In this document: piece by piece, positions 18,571 through 27,424 of the stretch
How positions within the stretch are numbered: position 1 is the stretch's first letter
Layout of the letters: every line of letters begins with the position of its first letter
The notes under the pieces: generated by a model
The model's input: only the letters and a program-made list of their open reading frames with translations
Databases searched by the model: none
What the model was told of the DNA's origin: nothing
Program-made: the position numbers and the translations under genes
Assembly: GCF_018383585.1 (NCBI RefSeq)
Contig: NZ_JAHAMK010000006.1
Location: forward strand, 153,390 to 217,389
Source of the DNA: Microvirga sp. 3-52
GTDB taxonomy: Bacteria > Pseudomonadota > Alphaproteobacteria > Rhizobiales > Beijerinckiaceae
Direction of reading: 5' to 3'
DNA length: 64,000 nt

Positions 18571-20541
18571 TCATCCTGCCCTGCCCCGGGCCGGCTTCAG
18601 GCTCCGGCGAAAGCGCCCGATCCATTTTGGTCCGAGCTTCGATTGCGCGCGCCCGTTCCGCAGCGACCGGGACCGGGCCAGGAGAATGGCTCCTTCCCTG
18701 GTCTTGCGGATATGAAGCGTGCGGGTGTGGAATTCCTCGAGGCCGGGCCGGTGCCCGATCGACAGGACGCTGGCGCCCTTCAGCTCATTCTCGAACAGCG
18801 CCAGCATGGAGGCCTGATTCTCCTCATCGAGCGCGGAGGTCGCCTCGTCCATGAATACCCATTTTGGCCGGTGCAGCAGCACACGGGCGAAGGCCACCCG
18901 CTGCTGCTGGCCGAGAGACAGGCTCTTGTCCCAGCGCTCGTGCCTGTCGAGCATCTCGACGAATTCGCCCAGGCCGCAACGTTCGAGAGCCTCCCGCACC
19001 CGGGCATCGTCGAAGGTCTCGGGCGCGGCCGGATAGCTGATGGCGGCCCGCAGCGTTCCCAAAGGAAGATAGGGCCGCTGCGGCAGGAACATCATCTCTT
19101 CCGGCTTGGGGATGCGGATCCTGCCCGATCCCCAGGGCCAGAGGCCGGAAATGGCCCGAAACAGCGTGCTCTTGCCGGCGCCGGATTCGCCCATGATCAG
19201 CACCCGCTCGCCGGGCCGGATCTCCGCCGTCGCGTCCTCGATGAGGATGCTGCCGTCGTTGAGCGCGATCGAGACGCCCTCGAAGCTGAGCCACCCCTTG
19301 GGATGGGGGCCGGTCTCGATCTTGCGGCTCTCGGCCGTGACCTCTTCGAGATCGATGGCGGCCTGCCGGAACGTGGCGACGCGCAGGACGGCGGAGCGCC
19401 AATCGGCGATCTTCGGGAAGTTGTCAACGAAATACCGCAGGGCCGCCTGCACCTGGTTGAAGGCGCCGACCACCATCATCATCTCGCCGAACGACAGGCG
19501 GCCGCTGAAATAATCCGGTGCGGCCGCGAGAATCGGCACCACGATGGCAAGCCAGCCATAGCCCGAGGTGATCCAGGTCAGCCGGGCGAGGCCGCCGGAC
19601 AGACGCCGCGAGGCCTTGAGAACCGCGTCGACGAATTCATCGAGGTTGCGGCGCTCGTCCGGCTCTCCGTTGTAGAGGGCGACGCTCTCGGCGCTCTCGT
19701 TCACGCGCACGAGCGCGAAGCGCAGCTCGGCCTCGCGGGCGTAGCGGAGCGTGTTGAGGCGGATCATGGGGCGGCCGACGAGCCAAGTGAGCCCTGAACC
19801 GATCCCGGCATAGCCGACCGCGACCCAGACCATGTAGCCGGAAATCGTGATCTCACGGCCGCCCAGGGACAGGCTCACGGGGCCCGACAGCGCCCAAAGG
19901 ACGCCGATGAAGCTCACGAGGAGGAGGAAGGCCTGGAGCATGCCGACCCCGAGCTCCGTGGAAAGCTCGGAAAAGAGGCGACAATCCTCCTGCATGCGCT
20001 GATCCGGCTGGGCGCTGTTCTCGCCCATGAAGCCCATCTGGTAGGCCCGGTTCGGCTTGAGCCAGATGTCGAGCAGCACCTGCGTCAGGCGCTGCCGCAA
20101 GCGGATCTTGAGACGCTCCTGCAGCCATGTTTGCGCCACCACGAGAGCCAGGAGCACGGTGACGATGACCAGGAAAACCAGGAGCTGGTCGAAGAAGGCG
20201 GAGGTGTCGCGCTTCTCGACCGCATCGAAGAAAGCGCCGTTCCATTGATTGAGCCGCACCTGGCCGAACATGTTGCCGACGAGAATGACGAGAATGGCCG
20301 CCGACAGCCGCAGCATGGGCCAGCCCCTGCGGTTCCTGAGCATGTCGCGGAAGAGGAGGAACAGCTCCCGCAGGATGCTTGGGGGCATTTCGTGAGGATG
20401 CGGCGGTTCCGGATGATGGGCGGCCGCGGTGGCCGCCTCCTTGGCCAATGTCTGGCCCTGACCGGGACCGACTTCCTGTTCGCTTCCCGCCGCAGGGGGT
20501 GAGGGCAGCTGTCTGCCCAGTTTGGGATCGAAATCCGGCAT
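18571..20541 (-). CDS. BacA/SbmA-like ABC transporter with fused ATPase (BclA/YddA type)
   Basis: The 656-residue protein has a low-complexity N-terminus (Pro/Ala/His-rich, about 1-55). An SbmA_BacA-like permease with six helices follows (motifs LNQWNGAFFDAVEKRD and LTWLVGRPMIRLNTLRYAREAELRFA). The ABC ATPase has Walker A MGESGAGKSTLFRA, FLPQRPYLPLGTL, signature SLGQQQRVAFARVLL and Walker [12 protein letters not shown]. Relatives import antimicrobial peptides or export lipids and peptides; BacA and BclA matter for symbiosis in rhizobia. The ATPase places it with BclA/Rv1819c rather than proton-driven SbmA. An EcfG-like promoter lies about 45 bp upstream. Confidence 0.83.
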   Translation of the reverse strand: MPDFDPKLGRQLPSPPAAGSEQEVGPGQGQTLAKEAATAAAHHPEPPHPHEMPPSILRELFLLFRDMLRNRRGWPMLRLSAAILVILVGNMFGQVRLNQWNGAFFDAVEKRDTSAFFDQLLVFLVIVTVLLALVVAQTWLQERLKIRLRQRLTQVLLDIWLKPNRAYQMGFMGENSAQPDQRMQEDCRLFSELSTELGVGMLQAFLLLVSFIGVLWALSGPVSLSLGGREITISGYMVWVAVGYAGIGSGLTWLVGRPMIRLNTLRYAREAELRFALVRVNESAESVALYNGEPDERRNLDEFVDAVLKASRRLSGGLARLTWITSGYGWLAIVVPILAAAPDYFSGRLSFGEMMMVVGAFNQVQAALRYFVDNFPKIADWRSAVLRVATFRQAAIDLEEVTAESRKIETGPHPKGWLSFEGVSIALNDGSILIEDATAEIRPGERVLIMGESGAGKSTLFRAISGLWPWGSGRIRIPKPEEMMFLPQRPYLPLGTLRAAISYPAAPETFDDARVREALERCGLGEFVEMLDRHERWDKSLSLGQQQRVAFARVLLHRPKWVFMDEATSALDEENQASMLALFENELKGASVLSIGHRPGLEEFHTRTLHIRKTREGAILLARSRSLRNGRAQSKLGPKWIGRFRRSLKPARGRAG

Positions 20542-20587
20542 AGGTTCGTAACGCGCACTCGTTCGGCTTGGGAGCTCCTCAAGCTAA

Positions 20588-20612
20588 AGCGCGTTTACAT
20601 AGGTTAAGTTCC
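20588..20612 (-). promoter_or_regulatory. imperfect EcfG-type promoter before the BacA-like gene
   Basis: On the minus strand GGAAC (20612-20608) is followed after 16 bases by CGCT (20591-20588), one mismatch from CGTT. It fits the looser form GGAAC-N19-TT and lies about 47 bp before the start at 20541. Confidence 0.3.
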
Positions 20613-20644
20613 GGAATGGTTCCCTTCCGGGTCGCCGCCTGCGA

Positions 20645-21142
20645 TCAGCGCTTGTCGGCTGCGACGGCCAGGACCCAATAGACCTTGTATTTGGAGTTCG
20701 GCGCATAGGCCGTGGCAATGCCGATGCGGGTCGCCTTGGTGTCGAGCAGGACCCGGTTGTGCTGCGCACTCTCCCGCCAGCCGGAGAAAGCCTCGGCCAG
20801 GGTATGGTAGCCGGCGGACAGATTTGCCGCCGGTGCGGCAAAGCCGGTCGAGGCCAGGCGGGCTTTGAAGGCCTCGGCGGAGCTCGGCTTGTCGGCCCTT
20901 GCCATGGCATCGGCTTCCGCCTGAGCGGCAGCCTGCAGATCCGGATCGAGCGTCAGGGGCCGCAGGCCGTTGTTGCCGCGATAGGCGCCGATCATGTCGC
21001 GTGCCATGGCGGCATCGACCTCGGCACCGGCCCTGGCCATGGAGACGTAGAAGCTCGGGGTCTGGCTGCGCTGGACGGGCTTCTCGGCCTGGCAGGCGGC
21101 AAGAGCGACGGCGGGAAGGATCAAGGGGATGAGACGCTTCAT
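20645..21142 (-). CDS. CAP/SCP-domain lipoprotein
   Basis: The 165-residue protein starts with a lipoprotein signal (LPAVALAAC, cysteine at about residue 17). It contains a small CAP domain: RDMIGAYRGNNGLRPLTLDPDLQAAAQ, then SGWRESAQHNRVLLD, and a hydrophobic strand near the C-terminus. Bacterial CAP proteins are extracytoplasmic; their activity is mostly unknown. It overlaps the end of the MscS-like gene by ATGA, so the two are coupled, which suggests an envelope-stress role. Confidence 0.78.
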   Translation of the reverse strand: MKRLIPLILPAVALAACQAEKPVQRSQTPSFYVSMARAGAEVDAAMARDMIGAYRGNNGLRPLTLDPDLQAAAQAEADAMARADKPSSAEAFKARLASTGFAAPAANLSAGYHTLAEAFSGWRESAQHNRVLLDTKATRIGIATAYAPNSKYKVYWVLAVAADKR

Positions 21143-23682
21143 GCGGGCGTCTTATCCTTGAGAAGGGTTAAGGTTTCGTCCTCCTTCTCCTCGACCTTTG
21201 GAGCCTTGCCCTGCGGCTCTTCGTCCGGTTCGGGAGCCGGTGCCGGCGCGGGAACGCCTATGCCCGCCTTCCGCAGGCCGCGGAAGATCTCGAAATAGAT
21301 GTCGCTCGAAACACGACCGGCCGCATCGATATCGTCGACGAAGCTGATGAGATCGAAATCGATGGTGTTTTCCGTCACCTTCTTGAACAGCACCCGGGGC
21401 GCGGGCTCGCTCATCACCTCCCGGTGGGCGAGCGCTGCCTTGCGCATGATCTCTGCGACCTGATCCGGATCGGAGGCCCGGGGAACCGGGATCGAGACGA
21501 GCACGCGGCCCACGCGATCGTTGCGCACGCGGTTGCGCACGATGCCGGAGATCAGGTTCGAGTTCGGCACGATAATCATCGAGCGGTCGAAGGCCTGGAT
21601 CTCCGTCGAGCGCACATTGATCCGGCGCACATAGCCTTCCCCGTCGCCGACGACCACCAGATCGCCGACGCGGATCGGGCGCTCCCAGAGCAGGATCAGG
21701 CCGGAGATGAAATTGTTGACGATGGATTGCAGGCCGAAACCGATACCGACCGAGAGCGCACCGGCCACGATGGTCACCCGCTCCAGGCTGAGGCCCAGAT
21801 AGGTGAAGGCGATCACGCCCGCCGTAATGATCCCGACGTAGCCCGCCGCCGTGCTGATCGAATTGCGCAGGCCCGCATCGAGATCGGTCGCCGGCAGGAA
21901 GGTGTTGTTGAGCCAGCGCTGAATCATGCGCGTGACGGCGAAGCCCGCGCCGAACAGCAGGGCGGCAAGAAGGATCGACGACAGGGAGATCGTAACGTCG
22001 CCGACGTTGAACCCGAAGAACGCGGCCCGCAGGGAGCCCGTCACATCGGTGGACTCGATGCCCCAGGGAGCCAGCACCAGCAGGATGCCGACGATGATGA
22101 GAGCCAGCCGCGCAACGCCGCTGCCCAGAACGCCGATCTGCTCCAGGGAGCGGCGGCGCAGGCCCGTATTGGCCTGCAGGGTCGTGGCAAGCCTGGTCTG
22201 ACCGCGCAGGGAGCCGCCGATGAACTCGTCGGCGAGCGCGACGCACAGGACCAGCAGCGCGACCACGATGGAGATCCAGACCGCCTGATCGATCACGAAG
22301 GAGGCCAGCGCCACGTAGCCGCCGAGCACGCTGCCGACCACGAGGGCAACGAGGAACCAGCCAAAGCTGCGCAGGGGGCCGCCGATGTCGACATCTGGTG
22401 CCACGTAGGGCCCGAGGCAGGCTTCATCCTGATTTTCGCGGGCTGCGAAACGCCGCAGGAGTTCGGCGAAGACGAGAGCGGCCGCCAGGGCGAAGATCGC
22501 CCGGGTGATGACGGTGACAGGCAGGGCAGCGGCAATGGCGGTGTTGAAGGCCTCGATCACCTTGCCCACGACCATGACGGTCGCCAAGGTCACGGAGAAG
22601 CTCATGATCCGGGTGGCGGAGGCGTCGCGAACCGGGATCAGCCGCCAGGAGGTATGATCCGGCGCCAGGATCGCATCGATCAGGGCGCGCACGAAGGCAA
22701 TGAAGGCCAGACCGCTCAGAATGGCCCTGCCGACCTGCTCGAGTCGCGGCGGCACGATATCGGAGGAGTCGAACGCGACCCAGACGATCCAGCTGCCGGC
22801 AATGGCCGGGGCCGCTCCCAGAATGAGGACGCCCAACGCCGCCAGGAGGCGGCTGCGGCGCGAAGGATCCGTGATGGCCGGGTTGCGCCTGACGAGTCGC
22901 GGGGCGATCGAGCGCCGTCCCACATAAAGGGCGATCGCCGCACCGACGGCCAATCCGAGAAGGAGCAGGATGCCGAGCGAGGTGCTGCGCCGGAGCTGTT
23001 CCAGGGCATCGTCCAGGACGATCCCCAATGCCCGCAGCTCCCGCGGGACAGCCTGCACCACGTTCATCCACAGGCTGGGGCTGAAAAGGCCGTCGCTCTG
23101 CTCGAACAGGGCGCGGGCGAAGCCGGCCCGGCGCAGGTCGCCGATCTGGGTATTCAGCTGCTCGGCCTGAACGAGCAGGGCACGTCCGAGCCGCTGGGTC
23201 TCGTCGAGCTCCGCCACGGCGGCCTCGCGCTCGGCGCGATCCCGGGCGACATCGGCGCTCTCCTCGGGCTGGCCTTTGTCCGGCTTGGGCCCGAGCTGGG
23301 TCAGGCGCTGCTTGCTGGCCTCGAGCTTCGGAGCCTGCTCCTCGACGACCGTGCGGATCTCGGCGATGATCGGCTCGATCTGCAGGCGGATGTTCTGCAG
23401 ATCCGCGTCGGACATGGTCCGGCCCTGGATGGCGGCTTCCTTCTGGTCGAGATCGGCTTTGAAGCCGTCGAGCTTGGCGCGAGCCGCCTTCGTCTCGGCC
23501 GAAATCGAGGTGGCCGGCGCTGCCGCAGCCGGCGCGGCCTGAGCCGAGGCCGGGGGTTGAGCCTGAGGCTGGGTGGTATTGGGAGAGGTCTGAGCCTGTT
23601 GCGCATAGGACGCGCCGCCCGCTGCAAGGCTCAACGCCATCGCGGCAGCCCGAAGGAGCCGCTTCATGCCAATACTCGTCAT
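21139..23682 (-). CDS. large mechanosensitive channel, MscS family with DUF3772
   Basis: The 847-residue protein has a signal peptide (MKRLLRAAAMALSLAAGGASYAQ) and a periplasmic alanine/glutamine-rich, coiled-coil-like region (about 30-190). Many membrane helices follow (about 220-650), then the MscS core: VAGALSVGIGFGLQSIVNNF and the beta domain with ERPIRVGDLVVVGDGEGYV. It ends in a proline/glutamate-rich cytosolic tail. It should release solutes on osmotic downshock. The start could instead be the in-frame ATG at 23667, directly at the signal peptide. It is coupled to the CAP lipoprotein gene. Confidence 0.87.
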   Translation of the reverse strand: MTSIGMKRLLRAAAMALSLAAGGASYAQQAQTSPNTTQPQAQPPASAQAAPAAAAPATSISAETKAARAKLDGFKADLDQKEAAIQGRTMSDADLQNIRLQIEPIIAEIRTVVEEQAPKLEASKQRLTQLGPKPDKGQPEESADVARDRAEREAAVAELDETQRLGRALLVQAEQLNTQIGDLRRAGFARALFEQSDGLFSPSLWMNVVQAVPRELRALGIVLDDALEQLRRSTSLGILLLLGLAVGAAIALYVGRRSIAPRLVRRNPAITDPSRRSRLLAALGVLILGAAPAIAGSWIVWVAFDSSDIVPPRLEQVGRAILSGLAFIAFVRALIDAILAPDHTSWRLIPVRDASATRIMSFSVTLATVMVVGKVIEAFNTAIAAALPVTVITRAIFALAAALVFAELLRRFAARENQDEACLGPYVAPDVDIGGPLRSFGWFLVALVVGSVLGGYVALASFVIDQAVWISIVVALLVLCVALADEFIGGSLRGQTRLATTLQANTGLRRRSLEQIGVLGSGVARLALIIVGILLVLAPWGIESTDVTGSLRAAFFGFNVGDVTISLSSILLAALLFGAGFAVTRMIQRWLNNTFLPATDLDAGLRNSISTAAGYVGIITAGVIAFTYLGLSLERVTIVAGALSVGIGFGLQSIVNNFISGLILLWERPIRVGDLVVVGDGEGYVRRINVRSTEIQAFDRSMIIVPNSNLISGIVRNRVRNDRVGRVLVSIPVPRASDPDQVAEIMRKAALAHREVMSEPAPRVLFKKVTENTIDFDLISFVDDIDAAGRVSSDIYFEIFRGLRKAGIGVPAPAPAPEPDEEPQGKAPKVEEKEDETLTLLKDKTPA

Positions 23683-23878
23683 TCAGTCTACCCTATCGCA
23701 TTCCCTGGAGCGCCGGATCGACCCGATGCCCCTCGTCTCGAACAGCGCATCGTTCGCTGCAAACCGGAGGTCCGCGCCAGCGAAATCCGTCTCCATAGGT
23801 GCAGCACGATGCGCCAGCGGGCCGGTTCTTTGCGAATCATTACGGCGAAAAGTCGCCGCCCGACGGACGAAGCGCAAC

Positions 23879-23917
23879 AAAAAAGCCGGGAGGGGTGCTC
23901 GCCCTCTCCCGGCTTCC
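23879..23917 (-). terminator. rho-independent terminator
   Basis: On the minus strand AAGCCGGGAGAGGG and CCCCTCCCGGCTT form a strong stem with a short loop, followed by TTTTTTG. It lies 15 bp after the stop of the small membrane protein gene and ends that transcript before the MscS-like gene. Confidence 0.85.
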
Positions 23918-23931
23918 GTAAGGGAAATCGA

Positions 23932-24222
23932 CTATTGCTTCGGCGCTTCGTTGGCCGAGGGTTGAGCGCCAGGCGCAGGATAGGCCGGATTTGCCGGGGT
24001 GATCCGGTTGGTGGGGTTGGCATCGGAAGAGCCGGCCGTGGACCCCGTCACGTTGGCGCGGGCCGCATCGGTGGCCGGATCGTCGGGGGATGTCGAGCCC
24101 GCCCAGATCATGTAACCTGAAACAGCAACGGCAAGGAGCAGAAGCGAGCCGATCAAAACGCCCAGAACGGGGCGTCCGGATGCTCCCTGTCTGGCACGAT
24201 CGTCGGGAATCTGTTGAGCCAT
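23932..24222 (-). CDS. small membrane protein with disordered tail, 96 residues
   Basis: After a basic N-terminus comes one membrane helix (VLGVLIGSLLLLAVAVSGYMIW). A low-complexity tail rich in Asn, Thr, Pro, Ala and Ser follows, probably in the periplasm. An AAGAGG ribosome site precedes the ATG. The gene is a single unit: a perfect EcfG-type promoter lies about 60 bp upstream and a strong terminator directly after it. I do not know a function; the promoter suggests a general stress protein. Confidence 0.72.
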   Translation of the reverse strand: MAQQIPDDRARQGASGRPVLGVLIGSLLLLAVAVSGYMIWAGSTSPDDPATDAARANVTGSTAGSSDANPTNRITPANPAYPAPGAQPSANEAPKQ

Positions 24223-24284
24223 CTGTAGCCTCTTTGAAGAATGCGGTTTGTCGGGCGAGCAGCAAGGCTCGGTATCATCAGGGC

Positions 24285-24309
24285 AACGCGAGATGAAAGA
24301 GCCGGTTCC
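24285..24309 (-). promoter_or_regulatory. EcfG (general stress sigma factor) promoter
   Basis: On the minus strand GGAAC (24309-24305), a 16-base spacer and CGTT (24288-24285) match the alphaproteobacterial EcfG/RpoE2 consensus exactly. It drives the small membrane protein gene starting at 24222. Confidence 0.7.
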
Positions 24310-24552
24310 TGGCTGCCTTGCCTCCCGGCCGGACAGGGCCCGCGGCCCGTCCCGCCGCCGGGATCAAATGAAGCGTTTCTCCGTTGTTCGAGACGGGTCA
24401 CCAATCATAGTCAGAGACGAGGGGCCAATGGTTCGGGCGCAGTTCGGGGGCACGCGATGTCGCAGGTGGGACGCCTTCCCGCACCGCGCGCTTTCAGCCA
24501 TGTTTTCGCCGCTTTCGAAACCCTTGGGTAATCTCTGATTCAAGGAGATGTC
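24310..24552. other. intergenic region upstream of the GH2 gene
   Basis: No gene is seen in the 330 bp between the divergent genes at 24222 and 24553. The left part holds the EcfG promoter. The right part must hold the GH2 promoter, but I find no clear sigma-70 or EcfG match for it. A good ribosome site (AAGGAG) lies seven bases before the GH2 start. Confidence 0.5.
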
Positions 24553-27303
24553 ATGCAGGACAATCGCATCAGTCTGGACGGGACTTGGGAATTTTTGCAC
24601 GTGGCCGACGACCGTCTGTCGGGCCCGGCGGAGGTTCGCCAGATCACGGTGCCAAGTCCGTGGCAGGCCCAGTTTTCAGATTTGCGCATGCGGGCCGGCA
24701 TCGGCATCTATCGCAGGACCGTCGAGATCGACGAATCTTGGCTGCACGACAGCATCTGGATCCGCTTCGGCGCGGTCTTCCACAACACGAAGGTCTTCAT
24801 CAACGGAGAAGCGGTGGGCCACAACGAGGGCGGGTTCCTGCCCTTCTCGTTCGATGTGACCTCTCACCTCAAGCCGGGTGCGAACGAGATCAAGGTCCGC
24901 GTCGACAGCCCCACCGACAACCCGGCCGAGTTCCCGGATTCGCCCTTCGCCGAAATCCCGTTCGGCAAGCAGAGCTGGTATGGCCCTCTCTCGGGCATCT
25001 GGCAGCCGGTCTATCTCGAGCGCCGGATCTCCGATCACATGAACCGGGTTCGCCTCGTGCCCAATCTGACGACGGGGCGCGTGACCTCGGGCGTGTTCTT
25101 CGCACGCCCGCTCACGGACGCGACCCAGATCCGCATCGCGGTCACGGATCCTTCCGGCGACGTCGTGCTCGACGAGATGCACGAGACCCAGGTGGGCGTC
25201 ACCTCCATGCCGTTCGAGTTCACCCTCGATGACGTACGCGCCTGGTCGCCGGACCATCCCAACCTCTATGGCATCCGCCTCGAACTCATCCGCAACGGTG
25301 AGGTGAAGGATGAGATCACGGATCATTTCGGCTTCCGCTCCATCGAGACGCGCAACGGCAAGTTCTATCTCAACGGCGAGCCGCTCTATCTGCGCTCCGC
25401 TCTCGATCAGGATTACTACCCGGATACGATCTGCACCGTTCCGTCGGTGGAATTTCTGGAGGATCAGTTCCGCAAGGCCAAGGAGCTGGGTCTCAACTGC
25501 CTGCGCTGCCACATCAAGGCGGCCGATCCGCGCTATTACGAAGTGGCCGACCGGATGGGGATCCTCATATGGACCGAGCTGCCCAACGGTGGCATGGCCA
25601 CCGACCGCTCCCGCGGGCGCAAGGAAAAACTGCTGAAGGGCATCGTCGACCGCGACGGGAACCATCCCTCGATCGTCATCTGGACGATCATCAACGAGAA
25701 CTGGGGTGTCGATCTCGTCAACGACGCCGATCACCGCGATTGGCTCAAGCGCACTTTCGCCTGGCTGAAGGCCTACGATCCAACGCGCCTCGTGGTCGAC
25801 AATTCGCCGCTCGCACCGAGCTTCCACGTGGAATCCGACATCGCGGATTATCATTTCTACGCGGCCTATCCCGACCATCGGACCCAGTGGGACCAGTTCG
25901 TCGACGAGTTGTCGAGCCGCGCTTCCTGGCTCTACTCGCCTCATGGCGACGCGGTGATCACCGGGCGCGAGCCGCTGATGTGCTCCGAGTTCGGCAACTG
26001 GGGCCTGCCCTATCCGAAGGACCTGCGCGACGCCAAGGGCGAGGAGCCCTGGTGGTTCGAGACCGGGCACGACTGGGGCGAGGGCGTGATGTATGCCCAC
26101 GGCGTCGAGAACCGCTTCTCGGACTGGAGCCTTGACCGGGTCTTCGGCGATCTGCGCCGCTTCGTCATTGCAGCCCAGTGGCAGCAGTTCCGCGCCTTGA
26201 AATATGAGATCGAGTCCATGCGCCGGAAGCCGAATCTCGCCGGCTACGTGATCACCGAGCTGCACGATTGCCACTGGGAATCCAACGGCCTTCTCGACAT
26301 GCGCCGAAATCCGCGTGTGTTCCACGAACTGTTCCCCATCATCAATTCGGACACGGTGATCGTGCCCAAGTGGGAGCGGGCGTCCTATTGGTCTGGCGAG
26401 ACCGCCACCCTCGACCTGGCGATTGCCCATGGAGCCGGGCCGGTCCTGGACGACTGCACGCTGGAGATCTCCATCTCCGGCGAAAGCCAGGCCCTGTCCC
26501 TGCCGCGTCTTGAGGCGCCGAACCTGCTCGATCTCGGCCGCGTCGAGGTCCGCCTGCCCGAGATGGACGAGCCCTCGCTACGGCGCATCAGCTTCGATCT
26601 GCGTACTGCGGACGGCCGTGTCGTCGCGCACAATCACCACGATATCGCCATTCATCCCAAGCGCACACGGCCCGTTCATGCGCGCGAATTGATGTGGTCA
26701 CCGGATGAGGACATCCGCGAGCGCTTCCGGGCCCTGGGCTACAACCTCGCCCGCGCTTTCGAGGAATCGACCCTGATCGTCTCCCGCACGCACAACAAGG
26801 CCATTGCGGATCATGTGCGCGCTGGCGCCAAGCTTCTGCTCCTGCCGGAAGAGGATATGACGCTTTATCCGTTCTTCCCGCACTGGCAGGCGGTGAAGGT
26901 GCAGGCCCGTGCCGGCACGCTCTGGTCCGGCGACTGGGCGTCGTCGTTCGGCTGGTTGCGGCGTTCAGGCCATTTCGCCCGCTTCCCCTCGGGTCCCCTG
27001 CTCGACGAGACCATGGACCGGGTGCTGCCGGATTACGTGATCGCGAACTGCAACCTGCTCGACTTCCAGGCGCGCGTCTTCGCCGGTCTCGTGGTCGGCT
27101 GGATCCACAAGCCGGTGGCCCTCGGCGTCGAGCGCTCCTATGGGCGCGGTCGCTTGGTCGCCTCGACCCTGCGCCTGTTCCGGGACGAGCCCCTGGCCGA
27201 TCCGACAGCCACGATCCTGACGGATGCTCTGGTGGAGCTGGCCATAGAATCTCGGGCCGCACGCCTGGAGGAAGCCGTTCGGGCCGCGGAGGCAGCCGCG
27301 TAA
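24553..27303 (+). CDS. glycoside hydrolase family 2 enzyme, cytosolic
   Basis: The 916-residue protein has the GH2 plan: a jelly-roll sugar-binding domain (about 1-180), an Ig-like sandwich (about 185-275) and a TIM barrel (about 280-620). The acid/base is Glu382 in IINENWG and the nucleophile Glu479 in MCSEFGNWG, so it looks active. A further 250-residue C-terminal part (about 640-900, with ELMWSPDEDIRERFRALGY) is not in small GH2 enzymes. There is no signal peptide, unusual for a polysaccharide-degrading role. Beta-galactosidase, beta-glucuronidase or mannosidase activity are all possible. It converges on the GH1-RmlD/mutase/glycosyltransferase operon. Confidence 0.82.
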   Translation: MQDNRISLDGTWEFLHVADDRLSGPAEVRQITVPSPWQAQFSDLRMRAGIGIYRRTVEIDESWLHDSIWIRFGAVFHNTKVFINGEAVGHNEGGFLPFSFDVTSHLKPGANEIKVRVDSPTDNPAEFPDSPFAEIPFGKQSWYGPLSGIWQPVYLERRISDHMNRVRLVPNLTTGRVTSGVFFARPLTDATQIRIAVTDPSGDVVLDEMHETQVGVTSMPFEFTLDDVRAWSPDHPNLYGIRLELIRNGEVKDEITDHFGFRSIETRNGKFYLNGEPLYLRSALDQDYYPDTICTVPSVEFLEDQFRKAKELGLNCLRCHIKAADPRYYEVADRMGILIWTELPNGGMATDRSRGRKEKLLKGIVDRDGNHPSIVIWTIINENWGVDLVNDADHRDWLKRTFAWLKAYDPTRLVVDNSPLAPSFHVESDIADYHFYAAYPDHRTQWDQFVDELSSRASWLYSPHGDAVITGREPLMCSEFGNWGLPYPKDLRDAKGEEPWWFETGHDWGEGVMYAHGVENRFSDWSLDRVFGDLRRFVIAAQWQQFRALKYEIESMRRKPNLAGYVITELHDCHWESNGLLDMRRNPRVFHELFPIINSDTVIVPKWERASYWSGETATLDLAIAHGAGPVLDDCTLEISISGESQALSLPRLEAPNLLDLGRVEVRLPEMDEPSLRRISFDLRTADGRVVAHNHHDIAIHPKRTRPVHARELMWSPDEDIRERFRALGYNLARAFEESTLIVSRTHNKAIADHVRAGAKLLLLPEEDMTLYPFFPHWQAVKVQARAGTLWSGDWASSFGWLRRSGHFARFPSGPLLDETMDRVLPDYVIANCNLLDFQARVFAGLVVGWIHKPVALGVERSYGRGRLVASTLRLFRDEPLADPTATILTDALVELAIESRAARLEEAVRAAEAAA

Positions 27304-27324
27304 GGGCTTTCCACCGCGAACGCC

Positions 27325-27357
27325 AAAAGGCGGCCAGAACAATTCTGGCCGCCTTTT
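27325..27357. terminator. bidirectional rho-independent terminator
   Basis: A perfect 15-bp stem (AAAAGGCGGCCAGAA/TTCTGGCCGCCTTTT) with a CAA loop has A-rich and T-rich sides. It sits between the convergent GH2 and GH1-RmlD genes and can stop transcripts from both. Confidence 0.92.
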
Positions 27358-27424
27358 CTTTTGATCTCAGGAAACATGGCTGACGCCGTGCCAGACTGCC
27401 GGGTACGGCTTCACCAGGAAGGTC

